Shown piece by piece: positions 1 to 11,289 of a stretch of DNA of 64,000 nt. Position 1 is the stretch's first letter, and every line of letters begins with the position of its first letter. Origin of the DNA: Epinephelus fuscoguttatus (taxonomy: Eukaryota > Chordata > Actinopteri > Perciformes > Serranidae); NCBI RefSeq assembly GCF_011397635.1, contig NC_064761.1, forward strand, positions 43,674,143-43,738,142. The letters run 5' to 3'. The notes under the pieces were generated by a model. That model was given only the letters and a program-made list of their open reading frames with translations, was not told the origin of the DNA and did not search any database. The position numbers and the translations under genes are program-made.

Positions 1-1079
<1,079 letters not shown>

Positions 1080-1680
1080 CACTCATCCTCCGCCTCTCCA
1101 CATCCACCTCGACATCACATCACCTGTGCACTTTCTGTTCCCATCGCTCTGCTCATGGCCAACTCCCTCGTCACTCTATCCTTTATTTTTCTTTCTACCT
1201 TTAATTCTGTTTTATATAGGACTTTTGAACTCACTCGTGCTCTTCTCTTCTGCCATGAAAGAAAACTTCAAGAAGCCTTTATGTCATTGGTCAGTTGAGT
1301 TGTTCGTGGAGTTAATGTGAAGGTTCCTGCAATGCAGGAACAAGGCAGTTGTGCTGTCTTAATGAAGCCTGTGAAGTTGTAAGTTGTGTGAACTGAACTG
1401 AAACTCTGTCGTGAACAGGGAGGTTGTGAAATACATTTCAATGGTTACCACTAGATGGTGCTGTGTAAATAAACTACAGGCAGTTACTCCAACATGGTGA
1501 AGCAGTATTATGCATTTGACAGCTTGGTTCCTCAAACTTTCTTCTGACATCAGATAAGTTATCATGCCAAAAATGTCCTCATTATGTATTTATTGAAGAA
1601 TATTTGGCTTAAGTTGTCATTGTTTTACTTTAAATTCAAGAACTGTATAAATTTACAATAAAATTCTTGACAAAAGAGAA
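1080..1680 (+). other. rab11b 3'UTR
   Basis: This follows the rab11b stop codon and contains no further coding signal. It ends about 20 bp after an AATAAA hexamer at 1657-1662, the best candidate poly(A) signal, so the mature transcript probably ends near 1680. Confidence 0.65.
1657..1662 (+). terminator. Poly(A) signal of rab11b
   Basis: An exact AATAAA lies about 580 bp downstream of the rab11b stop in AT-rich sequence, with no earlier exact hexamer noticed. Cleavage would fall around 1675-1685. Confidence 0.6.
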
Positions 1681-2039
1681 GTGTTGAGTTTATGTCAAAG
1701 TATCTGCAGGAATCCTGGGGTACATTTAACACCGTTTCAAAGAGCTTGTTTAAGACCCTTCCCATACATACAGATCTTATTGTTGCCACTTGGAGCTTTA
1801 ACCAGTCACATCAGTGACTCACTTGAACTTACATCGACTATATATATTGTTTGTGCTGTAAGATGGCACAGCTGAACAGTATCAGCTTGTGATAACTCCA
1901 TGGACCAATGTGTCAATGAATTTCACTACATGTACTTGTATAACCTGTAAAATGTCAAAAAACAAACAAACTCAGCTTTGTTTGCATTAAAAAAACAACA
2001 ACAACCAAAGCAACCAAAAACAAAATAACGTAAATTAAG

Positions 2040-5000
2040 TTATTCAAAAAAGTTACTGTATAGTCCGCCATAAAAGTTTTATTTTGAAATAAATCATAGC
2101 ATAGTATGCAATAAAAATTTGAAAAAGTTGTCATATTATCCCGTTAACATTTCATTCATGGTTTTGTATGTCATAAAAAATCATCTGTGAAAGTCATAGT
2201 GTATTAAGCTGTGAAAATTTAACCTAAAGTATGTCAAGTATATCATCAAGTATGTCATCAAATTATTATTAAAAATCATAGTATAATATACCAAAAATGT
2301 TTTAGAAAAAAAGTTGTAGTATATTTTGCAAAAAAATAAAAATAAAAACAATGATAGTATTGTATGTCATATAAACCTCAGCAAGAAAGTCACAGTACAG
2401 TATGTCACAAAACTGTTGTAAAAAAAATTCATAGTATAATATTTCATACAACTTTCATAAAACAAATCATAGGATGCCAAAAAAAGAACCTGATCAATAA
2501 AGTCATACTGCAGTACATCATAAAACTAAAAAGGTCATGGTATAACACACCTACACATTTTAATTTAAAAAACACATAGTATAGTATGCCATAAAAATAT
2601 TACAAATGTGCCATAAAAAAATATCATGAAATATGTTATAGAATGTCACAAAAATATAATAATGTGTCATAGTAAAGTTTGCTTTAAACATATAAAGAAA
2701 AGTCAAAGTACAGCATGTCAAAAATAGAAAGTGATAAAAATGTCAAAATGATGTATTGAATGTAGTATGTCATGAAAACATCAGAAAATATCATAGTATA
2801 GCATGTCAATGAAACATGAGTAAGAAATGTCATCATATAAATGTAATAAAAATGTCACAGTATAGTATGTCATAAAAATGATCATGAAACATCTCATAGT
2901 AAAATGTCTAAATAACATGATAGTACAGTATGTAATAATTATATAACTGAAAATGTCATAGTATAGTAAGTCTTAAAAATATCATTGAAAAATCTGTTGT
3001 ATAGTATTATTTGAAAATATGATAAAAAAATGTCATAGTATAGTTTGTCATATAAATTTAATAGAAATTATCATTAAACATTTCATAGTATAATGTTAGA
3101 CAAATATGATAAAGTCATAGTACAGGTTGTCATAAAAATAGGATTGAAAGTTTAACAGTTACAAAAAAATGTCAGTATAGTATGTCACCAAAAATCATAA
3201 AAAAACGTCATAGTATAGCATGTCGTCAAAAATCATGAAAAAAGTCATAGTATAGCATGTGGTCCAAAATCATGAAAAAAAAAAATCATAGTATAGCATG
3301 TCATCCAAAATCATGAAAAAAGTCATAGTATAGCATGTCATCCAAAATCATGAAAAAAGTCATAGTATAATATGTCATCAAAATATCATTAACAAAGAAG
3401 TTATAGTATAGCATGTCGTCCAAAATCATTGAAAAAGTCATAGTATAGCATGTTGTCAAAAGTCATGAAAAAAAGTCATAGTATAGTATGTCATCAAAAT
3501 ATCATTAACAAAGAAGTCATAGTATAGCATGTCATCCAAGATCATGAAAAAAACGTCATAGCATAGCATGTCGTCAAAAATCATGAAAAAAAGTCATAGT
3601 ATAGCATGTCGTCCAAAATCATGAAAAAAGTCATAGTATAATATGTCATCAAAATATCATTAACAAAGAAGTTATAGTATAGCATGTCGTCCAAAATCAT
3701 TGAAAAAGTCATAGTATAGCATGTTGTCAAAAGTCATGAAAAAAAGTCATAGTATAGTATGTGGTCCAAAATCATGAACAAAAAGTCATAGTATAGTATT
3801 TCGTCAAAAGTCACGAAAAAAAGTCATAGTATATAGTATGTCGTCCAAAATCATGAAAAAAAAGTCATAGTATAGTATTTCGTCAAAAATCATGAAAAAA
3901 AGTCATAGTATAGCATGTCGTCCAAAATCATGAACAAAAAGTCAAAGTATAGTATTTCGTCAAAAATCATGAAAAAAAGTCATAGTATAGTATTTCGTCA
4001 AAAGTCATGAAAAAAAGTCATAGTATAGTATGTCGTCCAAAATCATGAACAAAAAGTCATAGTATAGTATTTCGTCAAAAATCATGAAAAAAAGTCATAG
4101 TAAAGCATGTTGTCAAAAAATCATGAAAAAAAGTCATAGTATAGTATGTCGTCAAAAATCATGAAAAAAAGTCATAGTATAGTATGTTGTCAAAAAATCA
4201 TGAAAAAAAGTCATAGTATAGCATGTTGTCAAAAAATCATGAAAAAAAGTCATAGTATAGTATTTCGTCAAAAGTCACGAAGAAAAAGTCATAGTATAGT
4301 ATGTCGTCCAAAATCATGAAAAAAAGTCATAGTATAGTATGTCATCAAAATATCATTAACAAAGAAGTCATAGTATAGTATGTGGTCCAAAATCATGAAA
4401 AAAAGTCATAGTATAGTATGTCATCAAAATATCATTAACAAAGAAGTCATAGTATAGTATGTCATCAAAATATCATTAACAAAGAAGTCATAGTATAGCA
4501 TGTCGTCCAAAATCATGAAAAAAGTCATAGTATAGTATGTTGTCAAAAATTATGAAAAAAGTCATAGTATAGTATGTCGTCAAAAAACATGAAAAAAAGT
4601 CATAGTATAGTATGTCATCAAAAATCATGAAAAAAGTCATAGTATAGTATGTTGTCAAAAATTATGAAAACAAGTCATAGCATAGTATGTCGTCAAAAAA
4701 CATGAAAAAAAGTCATAGTATAGTATGTCGTCAAAAAACATGAAAAAAAGTCATAGTATAGCATGTCGTCCAAAATCATGAACAAAAAGTCATAGTATAG
4801 TATTTCGTCAAAAGTCATGAAAAAAAGTCATAGTATAGTATTTTGTCAAAAATCATGAAAAAAAGTCATAGTATAGTATTTCGTCAAAAGTCACAAAAAA
4901 AGTCATAGTATAGTATTTCGTCCAAAATCATGAAAAAAAGTCATAGTATAGCATGTCGTCCAAAATCATGAAAAAAAGTCATAGTATAGCATGTCGTCCA

Positions 5001-6990
5001 AAATCATGAAAAAAAGTCATAGTATAGTATGTCGTCAAAAATCATGAAAAAAAGTCATAGTATAGCATGTTGTCAAAAAATCATGAAAAAAAGTCATAGT
5101 ATAGTATATCGTCCAAAATCATGAACAAAAAGTCATAGTATAGTATGTCGTCAAAAGTCACCAAAAAAAGTCATAGTATATCGTCCAAAATCATGAAAAA
5201 AAGTCATAGTATAGTATTTCGTCAAAAATCATGAAAAAAAGTCATAGTAAAGCATGTTGTCAAAAAATCATGAAAAAAAGTCATAGTATAGTATGTTGTC
5301 AAAAAATCGTGAAAAAAAGTCATAGTATAGTATGTTGTCAAAAAATCGTGAAAAAAAGTCATAGTATAGTATTTCGTCAAAAATCATGAAAAAAAGTCAT
5401 AGTAAAGCATGTTGTCAAAAAATCATGAAAAAAAGTCATAGTATAGTATGTCGTCAAAAATCATGAAAAAAAGTCATAGTATAGTATGTTGTCAAAAATC
5501 ATGAAAAAAAGTCATAGTATAGTATGTCGTCAAAAATCATGAAAAAAAGTCATAGTATAGTATGTCGTCAAAAATCATGAAAAAAAGTCATAGTATAGTA
5601 TTTTGTCAAAAATCATGAAAAAAAGTCATAGTATAGTATTTCGTCCAAAATCATGAAAAAAAAGTCAAAGTATAGTATTTTGTCAAAAATCATGAAAAAA
5701 AGTCATAGTATAGTATTTCGTCAAAAGTCATGAAAAAAAGTCATAGTATAGTATGTCGTCAAAAATCATGAAAAAACGTCATAGTAAAGCATGTTGTCAA
5801 AAAATCATGAAAAAAAGTCATAGTATAGTATGTCATCAAAAGTCACCAAAAAAAGTCATAGTATAGTATATCGTCAAAAGTCACGAAAAAGTCATAGTAT
5901 AGTATGTCGTCAAGTCACCAAAAAAAGTCATAGTATAGTATTTCGTCCAAAATCATGAAAAAAAGTCAAAGTATAGTATTTCGTCAAAAGTCACCAAAAA
6001 AAGTCATAGTATAGTATATCGTCCAAAATCATGAAAAAAAGTCATAGTATAGTATGTCGTCAAAAATCATGAAAAAAAGTCAAAGTATAGTATTTCATCA
6101 AAAATCCTGAAAAAAAGGTCATAGTATAGTATATTGTCAAAAATCATGAAAAAAAAGTCATAGTATAGTATTTCGTCAAAAGTCACGAAAAAGTCATAGT
6201 ATAGTATGTCGTCAAGTCACCAAAAAAAGTCAAAGCATAGTATGTCGTCCAAAATCATGAAAAAAAAGTCAAAGTATAGTATTTCGTCAAAAGTCACCAA
6301 AAAAAGTCATAGTATAGTATATCGTCCAAAATCATGAAAAAAAACTCATAGTATAGTATGTCGTCAAAAGTCACAGTGTAATATGTCAAAAAAAGTCATA
6401 GTGTAGTATGTGGAAAAAAGTGATAGTATAATCTATCAAAAAAAAGTCATAGTATCGTATGTCAAAAAGAGTCATAGTGTATTCTGTTAAGCAAAGAAAG
6501 GATTTCCGCACACTTACATCTGTGCTATACACTTTAATGTGAGCTTTCGGTCTAGAAGACCTTCATCAGAGCATATAGTGTAGTCTCTTAAAAAAGAAAA
6601 TGGTTTCGTATCTCAAAAAGTTCTAGAATGTCGACAAAATTCGTCCCAGCGCCATAATGTGGTATGGTGAAAAATGTGATAGTATAGTATGTCGAAAAAA
6701 ATGTAGACAAGTCATTCTATACTATGTAAAAAAAAAAAAGTTAAAAAAAAGTTAAAATAGGTCATAGAATAGTGTGTCGGAAACAAAGTCATTGTATAGT
6801 TTGTCTAAAAAATATTTATAGTATAATTCAAGCAGTATAACATTTATAGTAGAGTATGTCGAAACAAAAGTCATTGTAGATGAAGTCATAAAGAAATGTT
6901 CAAAAAGTCATTGGATAGTACGTCAACAAAAATTGTTAAAAAATGTAATAGTATAGCATGTTGAAAAGAAGTCATGGTATAGCATGTCAC
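2040..6990. repeat. Large AT-rich minisatellite, unit about 38 bp
   Basis: A tandem array whose unit reads approximately gtcatagtatagtatgtcg followed by tcaaaaatcatgaaaaaaa. The ends (2040-3170 and 6380-6990) are diverged and partly broken. The core (about 3170-6380) is homogeneous, with variants carrying gcatgtcgtcc, tatttcgtc, ttgtcaaaaaatc, or a longer atcaaaatatcattaacaaag form. Higher-order copying is visible: a block of about 140 bp starting near 3359 recurs near 3630, seven units later. Stop codons occur in every frame, so it is non-coding. The array separates rab11b from the orphan SAMD9-like 3' exon at 7225. Confidence 0.95.
6488..6575. repeat. Dispersed repeat fragment within the minisatellite
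   Basis: About 85 bp of unrelated sequence, containing gctttcggtctagaagacc and ttcatcagagc, interrupts the degenerate end of the array. The words match a common fish interspersed repeat as I remember it. I cannot assign a family. Confidence 0.45.
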
Positions 6991-7224
6991 GTTTTGTCTT
7001 TTCTTCACTACAGTGATCTGGTCCACACTGTCCCACCTCACTGGTTGCTGCTGTGATGTAATTGTGCCAACTCCTCCCTCCATGGCTGCTATTAACAAAT
7101 GTAACACATGTAACAGTCACCACACCTGACCCTGACCTGATTTATTGATGCTACGTTTAAATAAATGATGCTAATTTCTTGAACACAAAAGCCGATTATG
7201 TTCTAAACAAACATCATATAATAC

Positions 7225-7640
7225 ATAAACATCTTGTGATGGTGAGGAAGACACAGTGAAGTCAGACTCATCGTCCTGCTCCAGATGTGAACACAAGAAA
7301 AAGGAAGAAAAAATGGTTTCAAGATGAATGTCTAAATAAACTTGCCTTCATGCATGACAGCTGGACAAGTGCCTTAAGATTCATATTAACTGATTTTCAA
7401 TGAAAATGCTGAAGAGCATTGATTTAAACTTGTCCTCAGACTTGTGATGTTCTCATGCATCAAAATCTCTCAGGAGTGTGTCTCACTGCTGTCCACATGG
7501 GGGCAGTATTTCACCATTTTGTTGTTAGCTGACTAAAAGAGGAGGAAGAAAACAACAAGATATTTTTCTTGTTTGTTTGGGGTTTCGGTGACGACTAAGA
7601 TCTCTGTGACACTGATGTCATGTAAACTAAACTACTGGTA
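7225..7640 (+). pseudogene. Orphan 3' exon and 3'UTR of a SAM-SAM-PYD paralogue
   Basis: This stretch aligns by eye with the last exon and 3'UTR of the gene at 14633-15992 (its 15850-16290). Shared words include acatcttgtgatg, gtcagactcatcgtc, cttgtgatgttct and ctgctgtccacatg. The recognisable peptide is an acidic then basic tail (SDSSSCSRCEHKKKEEK) ending in a stop. No SAM or pyrin exon precedes it: the sequence upstream is the minisatellite. It is best read as what is left of a third gene copy whose 5' part was deleted or replaced, though a terminal exon of a rearranged transcript cannot be excluded. Confidence 0.7.
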
Positions 7641-7649
7641 GTGAAGGCT

Positions 7650-8384
7650 GTGAGGTCATCAGTGCGTTAACTGTGAAAGGTTAAAGTCTCACCAGCTTTA
7701 AAACCAGATTGAAATTGATTCTCCATAACTTTTAATTTAATCTGACGAGTGTATGACATTATTCACACTGTAAGTGTATATTATATATTATTATATTATA
7801 TTATAAGTATGTAGATTCAACCTAATTTAATTTAATTCTAATTTGCATTTTAATTTCTTGTAAAATTGCTGAATAAATGAACTTGCCTTACTGCTTTTGT
7901 CCTCACTCACTCATCCAGTGGTGTAAGATGGTTACAACAGGCTCTAGTGCACGCTGTTGTGCACATATCGTCTTTTCACATGATTAAACAGAGACTACTG
8001 TACCTATATATTACCCAGCAATCATCACTGCATCTATATATGACAAAAACACCAAAGAAAATACAAAATTATTCATTTCATTTAATCCTTAATAGGTTTT
8101 TTTTTTTTTTTTACAGTTTATATGGACGAAGCACAATTTTATTATAAACAATAAACATGACACAGATGGATTTGCCTTCTTTAAGGGCATATATAGCAAA
8201 TGGCACCTTTTTGAATCTAATGAGGGTTCTTCTTTGAACAAAGGCATATTTCTAAGGTAGCAGTCACACAAAATGACCCATTCTCCGCCCAAAACATTGT
8301 TGGAGGGCCCACTCTCTCTATGGGCCCCCTAACTCACAGGCCCCAGCGCAACTGCACAGCCTGCACTATCAATATTTACGCCCC
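7650..8384. other. AT-rich intergenic stretch, nothing identified
   Basis: It contains TATTA-rich simple sequence near 7780-7810 and a poly-T run near 8098-8113. No exon, RNA gene or complete repeat is apparent. Confidence 0.5.
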
Positions 8385-8629
8385 TGCATCCATCCATTTT
8401 CATCCTCTTATCCGGGGCCGGGTCACGGGGGCAGCAGGCTGAGGAAAGTCTTCCAGACGTCCCTCTCCTCAGCGACGCTTTCCACCCCTCCTGGAGGTGT
8501 TCCCAGGCCAGATGAGATATATAATTCCTCCAACTTGTTCTGGGTCTGCCCCGGGGCCTCCTACCAGTGGGACGTACCCCAAACACCTCTGATGGGAGGT
8601 GTTGAGCAGGATCCTGATCAGATGCCTGT
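8385..8629 (-). mobile_element. Non-LTR retrotransposon 3' fragment
   Basis: Read on the minus strand this encodes a decayed peptide with GRRPRGRPRTSW, YISHLAWEHL and CCPRDPAPDKRMKMDG, the widespread C-terminal end of a fish non-LTR element. The nucleotide word atccattttcatcctctta with tccggggccgggtcac is also typical. There is no catalytic domain, so it is a 5'-truncated copy. A SINE adjoins it at 8630. Confidence 0.65.
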
Positions 8630-8812
8630 AAGATTATTTTTTCAGCTTTTGCTTTTGTTTGACAGGACGGTGTGAAAGGGGGAGAGAGAGGGGATGGTGA
8701 CATGCAGCAAAGGGCCCCAGGTTGGACCCGAACTTGTGGGTGCTGCGGAAAGGACATCGCCCTTGTACATGGGATGCCCACTCTACTCACTGAGCCATTG
8801 GGCGCCTCAACT
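8630..8812 (-). mobile_element. tRNA-derived SINE
   Basis: On the minus strand it begins gcgcccaatggctcagtgag, resembling a Pol III A box (TGGCTCAGTNNG), and about 45 bp later has agttcgggtccaac, resembling a B box (GGTTCGAATCC). The tail carries the same pyrimidine-rich ctctctctccccctttcac block as the copy at 31425-31612. It is a SINE and not a tRNA gene, because the cloverleaf cannot form. Confidence 0.7.
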
Positions 8813-8929
8813 GGCCCCTTTAGGAGCAGCTCTACGCCGAGTTCCCTCTTGAAGTTGCGTAGCTGTACTATGCTGTGATTCAATGTTGTAATCAAGCTTT
8901 CGTTTATCACTGAGTAACATTTTCTGTTC

Positions 8930-9575
8930 CTTCTAACAACATTTCCTGTTTTGTGAAGAAAAGGAATTTCCAGTAAAGGGAAGTGATTCTGCCTCCTGAG
9001 GATCTGGAGGCGTCGTCAGGCAGGAGTGTGTCTTCAGCTGAGCAAGTCTGTTCACAGTGTTTTTATCTGCACTGACGGCCACACTGCAAGGTAGGATGAA
9101 ACTGCACACACACACACGTCAAAGTGACAGTAGCTGTGTGAAGAATGAACAACAGACTAACAGAGCTTTGAGCTAAATGCTACTGTCATCATGCTAACAC
9201 TCTCACAGTGAGACTGCTAACATACTGATTGACAATGTTCATCCTCGTAGCGTAGCCTTTAAGCATGCTAACATTTGCTAACTAATGCTTAGTTACACAA
9301 TAACTGCTGAGACATTTTACTCAAAAACAAAAATGTCAGCCAGCTGGTGACGGCAGAGGAAAAGTAATCGAAGATCAGCAGGATTTATCCTCTGGGGAAC
9401 ATGAATGTCTGTACAAACTTACTTACTGTACTGTCATGACAATACCTCATTCTCATTGGCTGTCATAGATGCAGAGTACCTGTTGGTAGGGCGAATTGAA
9501 AATACAGAGTTAGTGATGTAAGAAAAAACTTGATAAGTCCACCAAGGAGGATGACTAAAAGGTGAACTAATGCTG
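8930..9575. other. Intergenic, nothing identified
   Basis: No gene or complete repeat is recognised. A short CA run lies near 9108-9117, and words such as tgctaacac recur, as in much fish intergenic DNA. Confidence 0.4.
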
Positions 9576-9579
9576 CATT

Positions 9580-10735
9580 AAAAGGTCAGTCTGTAGGATT
9601 CAGGGGGATATATCTGCAGAAATGGAATATAATATAATAAGTGTGTTTTCTTTAGTGTATAATCACCTGAAAATAAGAATTGTTGTGTTTTTGTTTGGCT
9701 CTGACACACCAAGCCAACAGGTGGCTGTCCATCATTGTCGGGCCATTGGTGACAATCCATGACCCAAGTTTTTGCGGTGTGCAGTGTGGAGCCTGTGGGT
9801 GAATTAAATCGCTCTGAGTGTCATTTCTGCTCAGCACATGAGAAGAGAGGAAAGTAAACAAAAATCAAGAGGAAGTGAGACTGAAAGAAACTTGTTCCAT
9901 AAGGTTTTTCTCTTTAGCAGAAGCATTTCCTGATGGTTTGTGTCATTGTTCACTGGCGCACAGCAAATTCAACAATGGACTGTGTTGTTAATGTGCTAAC
10001 TGGCTAACTAGTGTTAAGACGGGAACAGCCCATTGGTTCGACAGCCCATTGGTTCGACATCCCATTGGTCCGACCATATTAAACCCATTGTTCCGAAGTC
10101 CGTTCTGAAATCATCATGATGCCCTGTGGTTAAGGTCTGGTTAGGTTTAGGCACAAAAACCACTTGGTTAGGGTCAGGAAAAGATCATGGTGTGGGTTAA
10201 AATGAAAAAGAAAGTGACAAACACATAAGCTGTGAGCCTGCTCCGCCTCAAGCCGGTCGCGGCGCACCATACGCCCGCTGCGAGCCGTTCAGCACCGCGG
10301 ACAGTCGGACTAATGGGATGTCGAACCAATGACATGGACCCGTTAAGACAGTCTTCCTGTTTCCCTTTTTGAACAACGGTTAAAGACGACTGCCGTCTGC
10401 TAATGGTGAGATTTATTTCCTCTCATGCAGGTGCAGAACATACGTGCTGACGTTCACGTGCAACTTTCTAGCCAGGATACAGGTGACGTGAGGCAACAGA
10501 ACGGTTGGCTTCCGTTACTGCTAGCTCTTTGACGTCGGTTTATTGTGTCTGGGCCTTTAAGATGAGCTGTTTATATCTACATAGAGAGTCAGCCCTTGTC
10601 TGAGAACGCCACGTTGCACCACCATGTTGCTACAGTAGCCCAGAACAGACAAACCAAACACTGACTATAGGGACATTCACATTGTCACGTCGGCCACTGT
10701 AGTTAGCAGCCGCACAAATATGGTCACGGCTAGCT
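9580..10735. repeat. Dispersed repeat split in two, with an hAT MITE in the gap
   Basis: The left part (9580-9692, including gtctgtaggattcaggggga and tgtataatcacctgaaaat) and the right part (about 10555-10735, including gtttatatctacatagag and gctacagtagcccagaac) look like the two halves of one fish repeat that I recall as contiguous. About 860 bp lies between them, part of which is the hAT MITE at 10021-10341. The family is unassigned. Confidence 0.4.
10021..10341. mobile_element. hAT-type MITE with 8-bp target duplication
   Basis: The element starts gggaacagcccattggttcg and ends with the near-complement, ccaatgacatggaccc. The terminal inverted repeats share CATTGGTTCGACATCCCATT. It is flanked on both sides by GTTAAGAC (10013-10020 and 10342-10349). 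An 8-bp duplication with short terminal repeats and no coding capacity fits a non-autonomous hAT element 321 bp long. Confidence 0.85.
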
Positions 10736-11289
10736 CCAAAAAACCAAGATGGCAACAGCTTAAGTGCCAGGCTTTAAAACAGGAGTCACTGATTATTTTT
10801 AGTTTTACACGATGTTGCTACCTGTTGCAAAATCACTAAAATATTTATGCACCTGTCTTGTTATGAGGGTTAATGTTAATAAATGTATTAACTAATCTAG
10901 GCCACTCTATGGACAGCAACAAACTGTTTTGAAACCTCATACCGTATTGCAAATTATATGTGACCAAAAATTGACATATGTGACTTAATAAAAGTTTCTG
11001 TATGTTTCTGTGTATATGACGTCAAAACTGTTAGCTCATGTACCAGAATTTTCGCTGACTTTCCGAGTTGTTGTTCTGACGTGGGGCTTTCATGCAAATT
11101 TCCCAAGTAGAGAACTAATTTTTCCAATTAATTCAAGACCACATGAATGCAACATAGTTCGCTCAAGACCATCGATTCCAAAAGCCACCTTTCATGTCAG
11201 TGTGACATTTTGTAACACAGCCAGACAGCACCTGTTGCCGCAGCATGACACGTAGAAAGGAGGCGTCAGGAGGAGGCGGCCTTCTGAAT

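Noticed and set aside
2040-6990. CRISPR-like array of regular repeats
   Set aside because: Units are contiguous and similar along their full length, with no unique spacers, and the DNA is eukaryotic. It is a minisatellite.
8630-8812. tRNA gene from A-box and B-box words
   Set aside because: No cloverleaf or anticodon arm can be drawn, and a SINE body follows. The same holds for 31425-31612.
8329-8910. 193-codon open frame on the minus strand as a gene
   Set aside because: It runs across a LINE fragment and an adjoining SINE; the peptide is the known LINE tail plus noise.
9868-9885. ISRE-like word near gactgaaagaaacttg
   Set aside because: Spacing between the GAAA blocks does not fit the ISRE, and no gene start is adjacent.
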